A DNA stretch of 7,300 nt from Planctomicrobium sp. (GTDB lineage Bacteria > Planctomycetota > Planctomycetia > Planctomycetales > Planctomycetaceae): positions 1-7,300 of the forward strand of contig JAJDEL010000116.1 of NCBI GenBank assembly GCA_029259835.1. The letters run 5' to 3'. Below are positions 1 through 6,836 of this stretch, piece after piece; position 1 is the stretch's first letter; each line of letters opens with the position of its first letter. The notes beneath the pieces were generated by a model, which saw only the letters and a program-made list of their open reading frames with translations, did not search any database and was not told the origin of the DNA. The position numbers and the translations under genes were made by a program.

Positions 1-171
1 CTAAACCCCCTTCAGATGGAATTCATCAAGTACGTCTTCAGCAAGAGTGGTCAACAGGATGTCGTCATCGGTGGCTTCTTGCCTGTTCCCGCGGGAGCAG
101 CACATATTGCCCTCGAGGCCATCGGCGGAAAGACTTTGAATTAACTTCTGTACTCTCTCTTTAAAACTCAT
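1..171 (-). CDS. possible small hypothetical protein (56 aa), divergent to the PDZ gene
   Basis: An open frame on the minus strand runs from an ATG at 171-169 to a TAG at 3-1. The frame can be extended upstream to 210, but that would overlap the start of the plus-strand gene, so the inner ATG is preferred. The peptide has a basic N-terminal half with two adjacent Cys residues (MCC) and an acidic, leucine-rich C-terminal half (DDDILLTTLAEDVLDEF) that could form an amphipathic helix. Codons in the second half favour C or G at the third position, as real genes do. No family is recognised. There is no clear Shine-Dalgarno sequence, no signal peptide and no membrane segment. It could equally be a chance ORF in an intergenic region. 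Confidence 0.3.
   Translation of the reverse strand: MSFKERVQKLIQSLSADGLEGNMCCSRGNRQEATDDDILLTTLAEDVLDEFHLKGV
136..165 (+). promoter_or_regulatory. weak sigma70-like promoter for the PDZ-protein gene
   Basis: TTGAAT at 136-141 and TTTAAA at 160-165 are separated by 18 nt and match the -35 and -10 consensus at 4 of 6 bases each. Transcription would start near 172 and give a leader of about 22 nt before the ATG at 195. The match is modest and comes only from inspection. Confidence 0.27.
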
Positions 172-194
172 CTCACTCTGCGTGGAGCGACATA

Positions 195-1505
195 ATGAAA
201 CGGATTTCATTCACGACTGCAGTGACCGGCTGCTTACTACTCTCTCTGGTCACAACTGCGGACGCGATCGACAAATCAAAAACAGGGGCACCGAAATCGG
301 TCGCGCCTCTAAATCAGTTTGATCCTGCGAACCTTCCAGGACAAGGTGGACTGAACAGCCTGGGGAGCAAAAGCGACCCCTTCCTGCCTCAGAACATCTA
401 CAACCCATTTCCAACACTCCCTGGAACGACTCCAGGCGTCCCGAACCCCCTACCTGGAACGTATCCAGGGACCGGCTCAGTGCGAGTCACTCCTAAAGTT
501 GTCCCTCCAGGACAACAACCTTCCCCCACTGCACATCGGTGGAGATTGGGCGTGATGTCCCGTGACACCGAGACAGGTGTGCAAATTCACGAAGTTGTCC
601 GCAATTCTGCCGCATCTCGCGCCGGGCTTGAACCGAACGACACTATTGTCGCCATACATGGACATCAAGTCGGACTCGTGAACGGAGACCTTCACGAACT
701 CTCTCGTGAATTTGAAGCTCATGCGGACCAGACCGGAATGATCACCATGTTGGTCCAGGACAACCGCACTCTGACACTCATGAATATCACCGTGCAACTT
801 GACTCTCGATTCTCTAACATCGATGGATCAATTGCCCTGCTGAATAACCAACGCTTCCCTCAGAATGGAATCATTCGAATTGAGTTGCAGGAAATTGTTC
901 GCCAAGGAGCTGCTCCGCTGACAATTGCCAGCAAGGAAATCAAGAATTTCAACCCAAACATAAGCCGAGTTCCTTTCAACCTTGAGTATGACCCTACTCA
1001 GGTTTCCCATCGAGGTGAATACGTCCTGACAGCAAATGTCATTAACAACGAACGTTCTGTGTTCAAAACGATCCAGACATATGTTGTCAATAGTCAGGGA
1101 CAAGGAGACGGACGTCCTGTTGCAATGCAGCTGAAAACTGTTCGCCCGAGCTATGACTCTCCGATTCAGATCGATCAGGATGCTCAAATCGCGACCATTG
1201 TGAAATGGTTCAACGAATATCTCGGTCGACCTCCAACTGATCGGGAATTGACTGCCTGGCTTGGACAACTCCAACGTGGATATCCACTCCAGCAGGTACA
1301 ACTCGAACTACTGGGTCACAACCAGTTTTTCAATCGATGCAATAGAGATAAGGTGACCTATATTACCCGAATGCACCAACTTCTTGTTGGGAAAAACCCA
1401 AATCAGAATGAATTGGACTACTGGATTGGTCGCTATGATGCACAAGGTGGAATTCGTCGAGAAATGGCTCGTGAATTCCAGGATGCCGTCGGTATCCGTC
1501 GTTGA
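195..1505 (+). CDS. secreted PDZ domain protein with YbaY-like and DUF4214-like domains
   Basis: This 436-aa protein starts at an ATG preceded by GTGGAG (182-187, 7 nt spacing). Residues 1-24 form a signal peptide: MKR, a hydrophobic core, then ADA as a likely cleavage site. No lipobox Cys is seen. Residues 25-113 are a Pro/Gly-rich linker with repeated PG motifs. Residues 115-203 resemble a PDZ domain (RLGV near the start, then SAASRAGLEPNDTIVAIHG). No protease domain is present, so it is more likely a binding or scaffold protein than an HtrA-type enzyme. Residues 208-298 resemble the YbaY/YscW beta-sandwich family, including IRIELQEI and VPFNLEYDPTQV. Residues 332-436 hold two related helical units, each with a G(R/K)xP..ExxxW core (YLGRPPTDRELTAWL; LVGKNPNQNELDYWI), as in DUF4214-type repeats. 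It probably acts in the periplasm or at the cell surface. Its function is unknown. A terminator follows, so it is transcribed apart from nusA. Confidence 0.9.
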   Translation: MKRISFTTAVTGCLLLSLVTTADAIDKSKTGAPKSVAPLNQFDPANLPGQGGLNSLGSKSDPFLPQNIYNPFPTLPGTTPGVPNPLPGTYPGTGSVRVTPKVVPPGQQPSPTAHRWRLGVMSRDTETGVQIHEVVRNSAASRAGLEPNDTIVAIHGHQVGLVNGDLHELSREFEAHADQTGMITMLVQDNRTLTLMNITVQLDSRFSNIDGSIALLNNQRFPQNGIIRIELQEIVRQGAAPLTIASKEIKNFNPNISRVPFNLEYDPTQVSHRGEYVLTANVINNERSVFKTIQTYVVNSQGQGDGRPVAMQLKTVRPSYDSPIQIDQDAQIATIVKWFNEYLGRPPTDRELTAWLGQLQRGYPLQQVQLELLGHNQFFNRCNRDKVTYITRMHQLLVGKNPNQNELDYWIGRYDAQGGIRREMAREFQDAVGIRR

Positions 1506-1528
1506 TGCTTCCACGACAATTGGTTTTG

Positions 1529-1565
1529 AAGCGGCAGAGAGTCTCTCTCTGCCGCTTTTCCTTTT
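1529..1565 (+). terminator. strong intrinsic terminator after the PDZ-protein gene
   Basis: GCGGCAGAGAG (1531-1541) pairs perfectly with CTCTCTGCCGC (1545-1555) across a 3-nt loop. Two flanking A-T pairs extend the stem to 13 bp. It is followed by TTTTCCTTTT (1556-1565). It begins 23 nt after the stop codon and should insulate the nusA operon from upstream transcription. On the minus strand the A residues before the stem give only a weak U-tract. Confidence 0.92.
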
Positions 1566-1602
1566 GAATACTGGATTTGTGGCGATCAGCAGTCTGCGAA
1601 CA

Positions 1603-1631
1603 TTGACATTTCATGGTCGTAGACATATCTT
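1603..1631 (+). promoter_or_regulatory. probable main promoter of the nusA-infB-rbfA operon
   Basis: A perfect TTGACA (1603-1608) is followed by a 17-nt spacer and TATCTT (1626-1631), which matches TATAAT at 4 of 6 bases. The element lies just after the terminator of the preceding gene. Transcription would begin near 1638-1640 and produce a leader of about 240 nt before nusA. Confidence 0.6.
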
Positions 1632-1697
1632 CCGCGTCTGAACTTTTGATTTATGTTGGAATTGTCGTTCCTAGCCAGGATTGTTCCTGGTGAAGAA

Positions 1698-1715
1698 GAG
1701 AGGCTGTCCATGTAG
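1698..1715 (+). other. start-stop mini-ORF (ATG-TAG) with Shine-Dalgarno-like sequence
   Basis: GAGAGG (1698-1703), within a purine-rich run, lies 6 nt before an ATG at 1710-1712 that is followed at once by TAG (1713-1715). A ribosome could initiate here and terminate without elongation, which would place a stalled ribosome in the leader. This may be chance. Confidence 0.2.
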
Positions 1716-1759
1716 GCATTGGCGTGAAAAACGACCGGTGTTCTGCGTCTGTAAGTGAC

Positions 1760-1768
1760 TGCTATTAT
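1760..1768 (+). promoter_or_regulatory. possible second (extended -10) promoter for nusA
   Basis: TG (1760-1761) lies one base before TATTAT (1763-1768), which matches the -10 consensus at 5 of 6 bases in an extended -10 arrangement. There is no good -35 box at the expected distance. It would start transcription near 1775, still upstream of the terminator-like hairpin. The same bases form the 1758-1774 hairpin, so one reading may be incidental. Confidence 0.25.
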
Positions 1769-1814
1769 TGCAGTTGCTTATGGTGGAGCATGGTGTCTCT
1801 GATAGTTCACGACG

Positions 1815-1857
1815 AGTGGGATGTTTGTTCTCCAAGAACAAATACTCACTTTTTTTT
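1815..1857 (+). terminator. terminator-like hairpin in the nusA leader (candidate attenuator)
   Basis: Bases 1815-1831 pair with 1835-1850 to give 16 base pairs, including two G-U pairs, with one bulged A (1821) and the loop CCA. The inner part TTTGTTCT/AGAACAAA is a perfect 8-bp inverted repeat. Eight T residues follow (1850-1857). Only 5 of the 16 pairs are G-C, so it is a long but fairly weak terminator. It ends 22 nt before the nusA ATG, too close for a promoter to lie between them. TGTTCT at 1739-1744 could pair with AGAACA (1835-1840) as a competing structure. The structure is seen in the sequence. An attenuation role is inferred. Confidence 0.55.
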
Positions 1858-1879
1858 CATTCTGGTGGCGCAACAGAGC

Positions 1880-3376
1880 ATGAACGGCACTGAAGTACTA
1901 CGCATCGTCGATGCCATCCATCGTGATAAAAGCATCGAAAAAGAGATCGTTTTCTCCGGCATTGAAGCCGCAATCCTTTCCGCTGCGCGAAAACACTACG
2001 GGGAAGAACGGGAAGCTGTCATCCAGATTGACCGGGCAACTGGTGAAGTCTCAGCGAAAATTGACGGAAATCCTTTAGATTCTGATGAACTTGGCGACCT
2101 GCTTGGAAGAATTGCTGCCCAGACAGCCAAGCAAGTCATGATTCAAAAGATTCGTGAAGCAGAACGAGATGCTGTTTACGACGAATACCTCGAACTCAGA
2201 TCATTTCTTGTTAACGGGGCTGTCGCACGAGCTGACCACGGTGTCACCTCGGTAAACCTCGGTAAGATTGAGGCAATTCTACCCAAAAGTGAACAAATAC
2301 CAGGTGAGTCACACCGTGTTGGAGATCGTGTTCGAGCGGTCGTCCTGGACGTTCGCAAGGCAGGGAGTCGAGTCAAAGTTGTACTATCTCGGACACACGC
2401 TGATCTGGTGCGGCGTTTGTTTGAAGTCGAAATTCCAGAAGTCGCAGATCGAGTGATCGAAGTCCGCTCCCTGGCCCGCGAAGCTGGATATCGGTCCAAG
2501 GTCGCTGTTTCATGTTATGACACAAACATCGATGCCGTCGGCGCCTGTGTGGGCGTTCGCGGATCTCGAATTAAGACGATCGTCGATGAACTCGACGGAG
2601 AGCGTATTGACATCGTTCGCTGGAACGATTCCTTGCAAATCTTGATTCCAAACGCCATGCAACCTGCTGAAGTCGAGGATGTCATCCTCTGCCCGATGCT
2701 CGGTCGCGTGATTGTCCTGGTGCGAGACGACCAATTGTCTCTGGCAATTGGAAAAAAAGGACAAAACGTCCGATTAGCATCAAAGCTTGTCGGTTGGGAC
2801 ATCGAAGTGATGACTCAGGATGAATTGGATGAGCAACTCGAACGGTCAGTCGCCGCATTCAGTCAAATCCCACCAGTAACGGAAGACTTAGCTGAGTCTC
2901 TGGTTTCACAAGGCTTCTTCAGTTTCGAGGATCTATCGGTTATTGAACCTGACGACCTTCAAGAGTTAAGCGAGCTTTCACCGGAAATTTGTGCTCAAAT
3001 TGTCGAGCACGCAGAGGTCGAATCAGAACGAGAAGAGCTTGAGGCCGACAAGCGGAAAGCACTCGAACGTGAGGCGCGCCGCGTTGAACGTGAAGCTGCC
3101 GAACTGGATGCCATGACCGGACAATCTCTGGATGGAGAACCGGCTCTGGATGGAGAACCGGCAGAAGCCGAAGCAACAAAACAAGAAGCAGCAAAATCTG
3201 AATCAACTGCTGAGGACGATTCCAGTAGCTCGAAAGAAGCACCGAAAGCCGATGGTGAACCCTCGAGTGAAGAACTAGCAGCTTCCAAGGAAACAACACC
3301 TGCTGAAGTAACGGCGACTCAAGATGAGACTGCAGCCGAGCAGGACGAAAAACAACAGCCGGAGAATGAGTCATAA
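1880..3376 (+). CDS. nusA: transcription termination/antitermination factor NusA
   Basis: NusA (498 aa) binds RNA polymerase and nascent RNA in the cytoplasm, where it modulates pausing, intrinsic termination and antitermination. The start at ATG 1880 gives [17 protein letters not shown], which fits the NusA N-terminal domain. Upstream in-frame codons do not resemble the family. Domains in order are: polymerase-binding N-terminal domain (about 1-105), S1 (about 108-176), KH1 (about 180-245, GVRG loop at 225-228), KH2 (about 250-315, GKKG at 291-294), one helix-hairpin-helix-type domain (about 325-385), a charged helix with many Glu/Arg/Lys (about 385-411) and a low-complexity acidic tail rich in Glu, Ala and Ser (412-498). 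E. coli NusA instead ends in two acidic repeat domains. The only Shine-Dalgarno candidate is weak: GGTGG at 1864-1868, 11 nt upstream. It lies 110 nt before infB on the same strand, as in the conserved nusA-infB cluster. Confidence 0.97.
   Translation: MNGTEVLRIVDAIHRDKSIEKEIVFSGIEAAILSAARKHYGEEREAVIQIDRATGEVSAKIDGNPLDSDELGDLLGRIAAQTAKQVMIQKIREAERDAVYDEYLELRSFLVNGAVARADHGVTSVNLGKIEAILPKSEQIPGESHRVGDRVRAVVLDVRKAGSRVKVVLSRTHADLVRRLFEVEIPEVADRVIEVRSLAREAGYRSKVAVSCYDTNIDAVGACVGVRGSRIKTIVDELDGERIDIVRWNDSLQILIPNAMQPAEVEDVILCPMLGRVIVLVRDDQLSLAIGKKGQNVRLASKLVGWDIEVMTQDELDEQLERSVAAFSQIPPVTEDLAESLVSQGFFSFEDLSVIEPDDLQELSELSPEICAQIVEHAEVESEREELEADKRKALEREARRVEREAAELDAMTGQSLDGEPALDGEPAEAEATKQEAAKSESTAEDDSSSSKEAPKADGEPSSEELAASKETTPAEVTATQDETAAEQDEKQQPENES
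3126..3161 (+). repeat. perfect 18-bp tandem duplication in the nusA tail
   Basis: CTCTGGATGGAGAACCGG occurs twice in immediate succession (3126-3143 and 3144-3161) and encodes [12 protein letters not shown], residues 417-428 of NusA. The two copies are identical at every base, silent positions included, which points to recent in-frame duplication in the disordered tail. Confidence 0.95.
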
Positions 3377-3486
3377 TCTGATTTGCTGCCAACCTGTTTG
3401 GGAGTAAAACGGAAGTGTCTCATTTTACACTGTTATAGCGTTGACCAATTCTGGTTAAAACAAATTCATTTTTCAGGGGGTGTCGA
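3377..3486 (+). promoter_or_regulatory. nusA-infB spacer with strong Shine-Dalgarno for infB
   Basis: AGGGGG (3475-3480) sits 6 nt before the TTG start codon of infB and is the strongest ribosome binding site for the operon's core genes, which supports that start. Two short and mutually exclusive pairings are possible upstream: GTAAAA 3404-3409 with TTTTAC 3423-3428, or AGTGT 3414-3418 with ACACT 3427-3431. Neither has a terminator-type T-tract. TTGACC at 3441 has no convincing -10 box, so no internal promoter is called. Co-transcription with nusA is expected. Confidence 0.6.
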
Positions 3487-6297
3487 TTGAAGATCCGAAT
3501 CTTCGCTCTGGCGAAGGAGCTGGGGCTCGACAGCAAAGAACTCATACAGTTCTGCAATAATGCAGGGTTGAGCGTAAAGAATTCTGCTTTGGCAAGTATT
3601 TCGCCAGAGGAGAAAGATCTTGTTCTGGACCACATGAAGAGTTCAAATTCCACAGAAGCCGCAACGGCTGATCCGGAAGTTGACCTCACAGTACCAGTGC
3701 GCGAAGGTGCTGCTGATTCCTCACGCCAAATTCGCGAGATTCAAGGCGCAGGCCCACTTGCTTCAAAGCTGGGTCAGAGACGCGCTCCTCGCAAGGAAAA
3801 GGCTGTTGACGCTGACGAAAATATTGCCGCCAGCCAGACTCAGGATGAGACTTCAGTCGAGGAGACCTCAGAGGCTTCTGGCGAACAACAAGTCGAACAA
3901 GTAGCAACTGAAACTGAAGAAACTCCGGTTGAAGTTGCCGAAGCTAATGAAGTCGATCAAGTCAGTGACATCGGTGAAAACGTTGACGAAGCACCATCTA
4001 ATGACGGTACTTCCACTGACCAACCAGAGGAACCTGCCGACTCTTCTGAATCTCCGATGAGTCGATCCGATTACATCGATCCGACAGGTGCAGGCTCTTC
4101 TGATGCCTCGATGCGAGAGATGCGGCCTCAAGGCTCTATGCGACATCGTCAGCCTCGCAAAGACAAGAAAAAAGGACCGGCCCTGCCGTCGCTTGCATCA
4201 ACACCAAATTTCAAACCACCTGCTGCAAAGAAGACTGAAGAAGGACCGGTTCTCAAACCAGAAGTAGCACTGACTGGTGACGTTCTCAAGAAGAATAAAC
4301 TTGCGGATATCCTTAAGAAAAACCGTGACGACACTCGCAAGAAACCTGACGAAAAAAGTGGCGATACTCGACGCGGTAAAACCGGGACCGGTTCACGTGG
4401 ACTGAGTCTAGAAGAAGCAAGGAAGAGTCGCCGAAGTAAACGACAGCGCCGTGGTTCTGATGATGATGAAAATTTCATCATGAAATCATCAAAGCGAAAT
4501 CGCCGCTCCGGTCCTGTCGAACGAAAAACAGAAGCCACTGTCAGCTCGCCAATTTCAGTCCGCACTTTGTCTGAAGCGATGGGACGACCGGCGCGTGATT
4601 TAATCACAGTAATGTTCAAGCATGGTGAAATGGTCACCATCAATGACTCTCTCGAAGATGATATGGCACTGGAAATTGCCTTGGAACTCGGTGTCGATTT
4701 AACGATCGAACACGAAGCAGACTTCGAAGACGCACTGACAGAACGTCTCGAACGTCCCGATAGCGACCTTGGCGTTGAACTCGTTGAGCGTCCACCGATC
4801 ATTACAGTACTGGGGCACGTGGATCACGGAAAAACGACACTCGTCGACCGCATTCGAGCCGCGAACGTTGTCGATACTGAAGCAGGTGGAATTACGCAGC
4901 ACATCGCTGCCTACCAGGTCAAACACAACGATCACAAATTAACATTTGTTGATACTCCGGGTCACGCAGCCTTTGGAGAAATGCGTGCACGTGGTGCGAA
5001 TGTCACAGATATTATCGTGCTGGTCGTTGCCGCAGACGACGGAGTCATGCCGCAAACAGTGGAATGTATCAGCCACGCCAAAGCGGCTGAGGTTCCTATT
5101 ATCGTCGCACTCAACAAGTGTGACTTGCCAGACTTTAATGAGCAAAAAGTACTCACTGACCTTTCCCAGCACGGCATTCTTCCCTCTGAATGGGGTGGCG
5201 ATGTCGAAGTCATTCGCGTTTCTGCTCTCGAAGGAACCGGGGTCGATGATCTACTTGAAACCATCCTGCTGACCGCAGAACTTCAAGAATACAAAACAGC
5301 GGAGGACACTCCCGCCGAAGGAGTCTGTCTCGAAGCATTTATGGACGAAGGCCGTGGCCCAATCGTCTGGGGAATCGTTCGACGTGGAACACTCAGCATT
5401 GGCGATATCGTCAGTTGTGGAACAGCCTTTGGTAACGTCCGCGCGATGTATGATGATCGCGACCACGAAGTCGAAGTCGCTGGACCGTCCACGCCTGTAC
5501 GCATCGCAGGTCTGGACTCTGTCCCTAACGCCGGATCACGCATTCTCGTGATGGGTGATGTCGAAGAAGCCCGTAAAATTGCCGAAATGCGAGAGGACCG
5601 AGGACGCGCAACAGTCCTTGCCAATCGTGGTGGGCCGATGTCTTTGGAATCATTCTTCGCACATCGAGACGGCTCCATCCAAAATCTGCCTTTGATTCTC
5701 AAAGCAGATACGCCAGGATCAATTGAAGCGATTCGTCATGAATTAGAAAAATTTGAACACGATGAAGTGAAGCTGAAAATTCTTCACGAAGGAGTTGGTG
5801 GTGTCAACGAAAGTGATGTCTACCTCGCAGCGTCTTCCGGGGCGATTATCATCGCATTCCACGTCATCGCCGAAGATCGTGCCGAAGCTCTCGCCTCTCA
5901 AGAGGGAGTGCAAATCCGTCGCTACAAGATCATTTACAATGTGACCGATGAAATTCGACAGGCCATGGAAGGGATGCTCAAGCCAGAGCGCGTCGAAGTC
6001 CCGACCGGTCGTGCTTTGGTCTTGCGATCCTTTTCCATCAGCAAGGTTGGAACGGTCGCTGGTTGCCGCCTACTCAATGGAACGATTGAGCGTAATGATC
6101 GTGTCCATGTGATTCGAGACCAAACCATTTTGAACAATTATGCAATCGCGTCGCTCAAGCGTGAAAAAGATGACGTCAAAGAGGTTCGCGAAGGGTTCGA
6201 ATGCGGAATTCGACTCAGTGGATTCAATGACGTCAAAGAAGGCGATTTGTTGGAAGCCTATCGTGTTGAAGAGCGGAAACGAAGTTTGGACGAGTAA
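3487..6297 (+). CDS. infB: translation initiation factor IF-2
   Basis: IF-2 (936 aa) is the GTPase that binds fMet-tRNA on the 30S subunit and promotes 50S joining. The start is TTG at 3487, fixed by the AGGGGG just upstream and by the protein beginning [19 protein letters not shown], a typical IF2_N subdomain (1 to about 52). A long low-complexity linker follows, acidic at about 118-193 and strongly basic at about 219-345. A second IF2_N domain lies at about 352-418. The G domain has G1 GHVDHGKT (443-450), the G2 region GGITQH with Thr470, G3 DTPGH (489-493, catalytic His493), G4 NKCD (543-546) and G5 SAL (579-581). The beta-barrel, C1 and C2 domains follow. C2 carries the GFECGI motif (903-908) near the fMet-tRNA site. 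Length is close to the 890 aa of E. coli IF-2 and all key residues are intact. It is a chromosomal housekeeping copy that lies between nusA and rbfA. Confidence 0.98.
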   Translation: MKIRIFALAKELGLDSKELIQFCNNAGLSVKNSALASISPEEKDLVLDHMKSSNSTEAATADPEVDLTVPVREGAADSSRQIREIQGAGPLASKLGQRRAPRKEKAVDADENIAASQTQDETSVEETSEASGEQQVEQVATETEETPVEVAEANEVDQVSDIGENVDEAPSNDGTSTDQPEEPADSSESPMSRSDYIDPTGAGSSDASMREMRPQGSMRHRQPRKDKKKGPALPSLASTPNFKPPAAKKTEEGPVLKPEVALTGDVLKKNKLADILKKNRDDTRKKPDEKSGDTRRGKTGTGSRGLSLEEARKSRRSKRQRRGSDDDENFIMKSSKRNRRSGPVERKTEATVSSPISVRTLSEAMGRPARDLITVMFKHGEMVTINDSLEDDMALEIALELGVDLTIEHEADFEDALTERLERPDSDLGVELVERPPIITVLGHVDHGKTTLVDRIRAANVVDTEAGGITQHIAAYQVKHNDHKLTFVDTPGHAAFGEMRARGANVTDIIVLVVAADDGVMPQTVECISHAKAAEVPIIVALNKCDLPDFNEQKVLTDLSQHGILPSEWGGDVEVIRVSALEGTGVDDLLETILLTAELQEYKTAEDTPAEGVCLEAFMDEGRGPIVWGIVRRGTLSIGDIVSCGTAFGNVRAMYDDRDHEVEVAGPSTPVRIAGLDSVPNAGSRILVMGDVEEARKIAEMREDRGRATVLANRGGPMSLESFFAHRDGSIQNLPLILKADTPGSIEAIRHELEKFEHDEVKLKILHEGVGGVNESDVYLAASSGAIIIAFHVIAEDRAEALASQEGVQIRRYKIIYNVTDEIRQAMEGMLKPERVEVPTGRALVLRSFSISKVGTVAGCRLLNGTIERNDRVHVIRDQTILNNYAIASLKREKDDVKEVREGFECGIRLSGFNDVKEGDLLEAYRVEERKRSLDE

Positions 6298-6349
6298 ACG
6301 TCGACCTCTGCCCATTCATTTTCCTCCAACTTCCCCCTGAGTGATTTGT

Positions 6350-6772
6350 ATGAAAACACGACGGACTGCCAGAGTTTCAGAAGCGATTCGACAAGTCGTC
6401 AGTTCTGCCATTCTCGTTGAACTGCGCGACCCACGAGTCAAAAACGTCACTGTATTACACGTCGATGTTCCTTCAGACCTCCGCACAGCAAAAATCTATA
6501 TCAGTATTCTTGGCGACGAAAAATCAGAACGTTTGACCCTCAAAGGGCTGGAAGCTGCACGAGGTTGGCTGCAATCGAGAATCGCAGATCAACTCCAACT
6601 CCGTCTGACACCGATTCTCAGTTTTGTGATCGACTCTGGAATCAAGAAAAGTATTGAAGTCTCAAAGATGCTGCGAGAGATTCAAGACGAACCGACAGAA
6701 ATCAACAAGCTCGATGTCGATGCGGGCCTGTCAGAAGATGGTCACGATTCGGACAATCCCATCGAAGAGTGA
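6350..6772 (+). CDS. rbfA: 30S ribosome-binding factor RbfA
   Basis: RbfA (140 aa) binds the 30S subunit, helps process the 5' end of 16S rRNA and supports late maturation, notably in the cold. Family features include the N-terminal RTARVSEAIRQVVSSAI helix, DPRV (27-30), the KIYISILG strand (48-55), AARGWLQSRIADQLQLRLTP (69-88) and FVIDSGIKKS (92-101), which together make the small KH-like fold. Residues 113-140 form an acidic tail. The ATG at 6350 is preferred because MKTRRTARV matches the family. A GTG at 6341 would add three residues. Neither start has a strong Shine-Dalgarno (GAGTGA at 6339-6344 only). It begins 52 nt after infB with no terminator between, so it is probably co-transcribed and perhaps translationally linked. 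Confidence 0.95.
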   Translation: MKTRRTARVSEAIRQVVSSAILVELRDPRVKNVTVLHVDVPSDLRTAKIYISILGDEKSERLTLKGLEAARGWLQSRIADQLQLRLTPILSFVIDSGIKKSIEVSKMLREIQDEPTEINKLDVDAGLSEDGHDSDNPIEE

Positions 6773-6825
6773 AGTCATTCGCTCACATCAATCATCGATA
6801 AACACTCGAACTCGACTCAAAACCC

Positions 6826-6831
6826 GGGAGG
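6826..6831 (+). promoter_or_regulatory. strong Shine-Dalgarno of the 3' partial gene
   Basis: GGGAGG lies 5 nt before the ATG at 6837 and fixes that start codon. The 64-nt gap after rbfA contains no hairpin with a T-tract and no clear promoter, so this gene is likely read from the nusA operon. Confidence 0.75.
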
Positions 6832-6836
6832 CACCC

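Larger units (their letters stand above)
1640..1879 (+). promoter_or_regulatory. long structured 5' leader of the nusA operon
   Basis: This stretch separates the predicted start site from nusA. It contains a small hairpin at 1675-1690 (CCAGGA, loop ttgt, TCCTGG), a second at 1758-1774 (ACTGC, 7-nt loop, GCAGT), a start-stop mini-ORF at 1710-1715 and a terminator-like hairpin at 1815-1857. The reading frame of nusA is open upstream to a GTG at 1724, but the upstream codons encode a Cys/Trp-rich segment unlike any NusA N-terminus, so they are treated as leader. No known riboswitch class was recognised. rimP, which often precedes nusA, is not here. Confidence 0.5.

Noticed and set aside
1724..1879. 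In-frame 52-residue N-terminal extension of NusA from a GTG at 1724, with a CYYCSCLWW cluster.
   Set aside because: The NusA family begins at MNGTEVLR (1880). The extension is unlike any NusA N-terminus, has no good ribosome site, and covers the terminator-like hairpin. It also cannot be a classical leader peptide, because its frame has no stop before nusA.
1780..1893. Overlapping short ORF (ATG 1780 to TGA 1891-1893) as a translationally coupled leader peptide.
   Set aside because: It has no Shine-Dalgarno upstream and its composition is not gene-like. It is explained by reading the leader and the first nusA codons in another frame.
2940..3392. Long minus-strand frames across the nusA tail, Leu- or Ser-rich.
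   Set aside because: They are antisense shadows of the Glu/Ala/Ser-rich tail codons. No ribosome site or recognisable domain is seen.
3441..3470. Possible promoter before infB (TTGACC at 3441).
   Set aside because: At 17-18 nt spacing the -10 candidate is ATTCAT or TTCATT, at most 3 of 6 matches. Co-transcription with nusA explains expression.
4149..4802. A 217-codon minus-strand open frame within infB.
   Set aside because: It is low-complexity Ser/Arg/Phe sequence antisense to the basic linker and second IF2_N domain. The sense strand is clearly infB.
6298..6349. Possible terminator or promoter between infB and rbfA.
   Set aside because: The gap is pyrimidine-rich but has no inverted repeat and no paired -35/-10 boxes.
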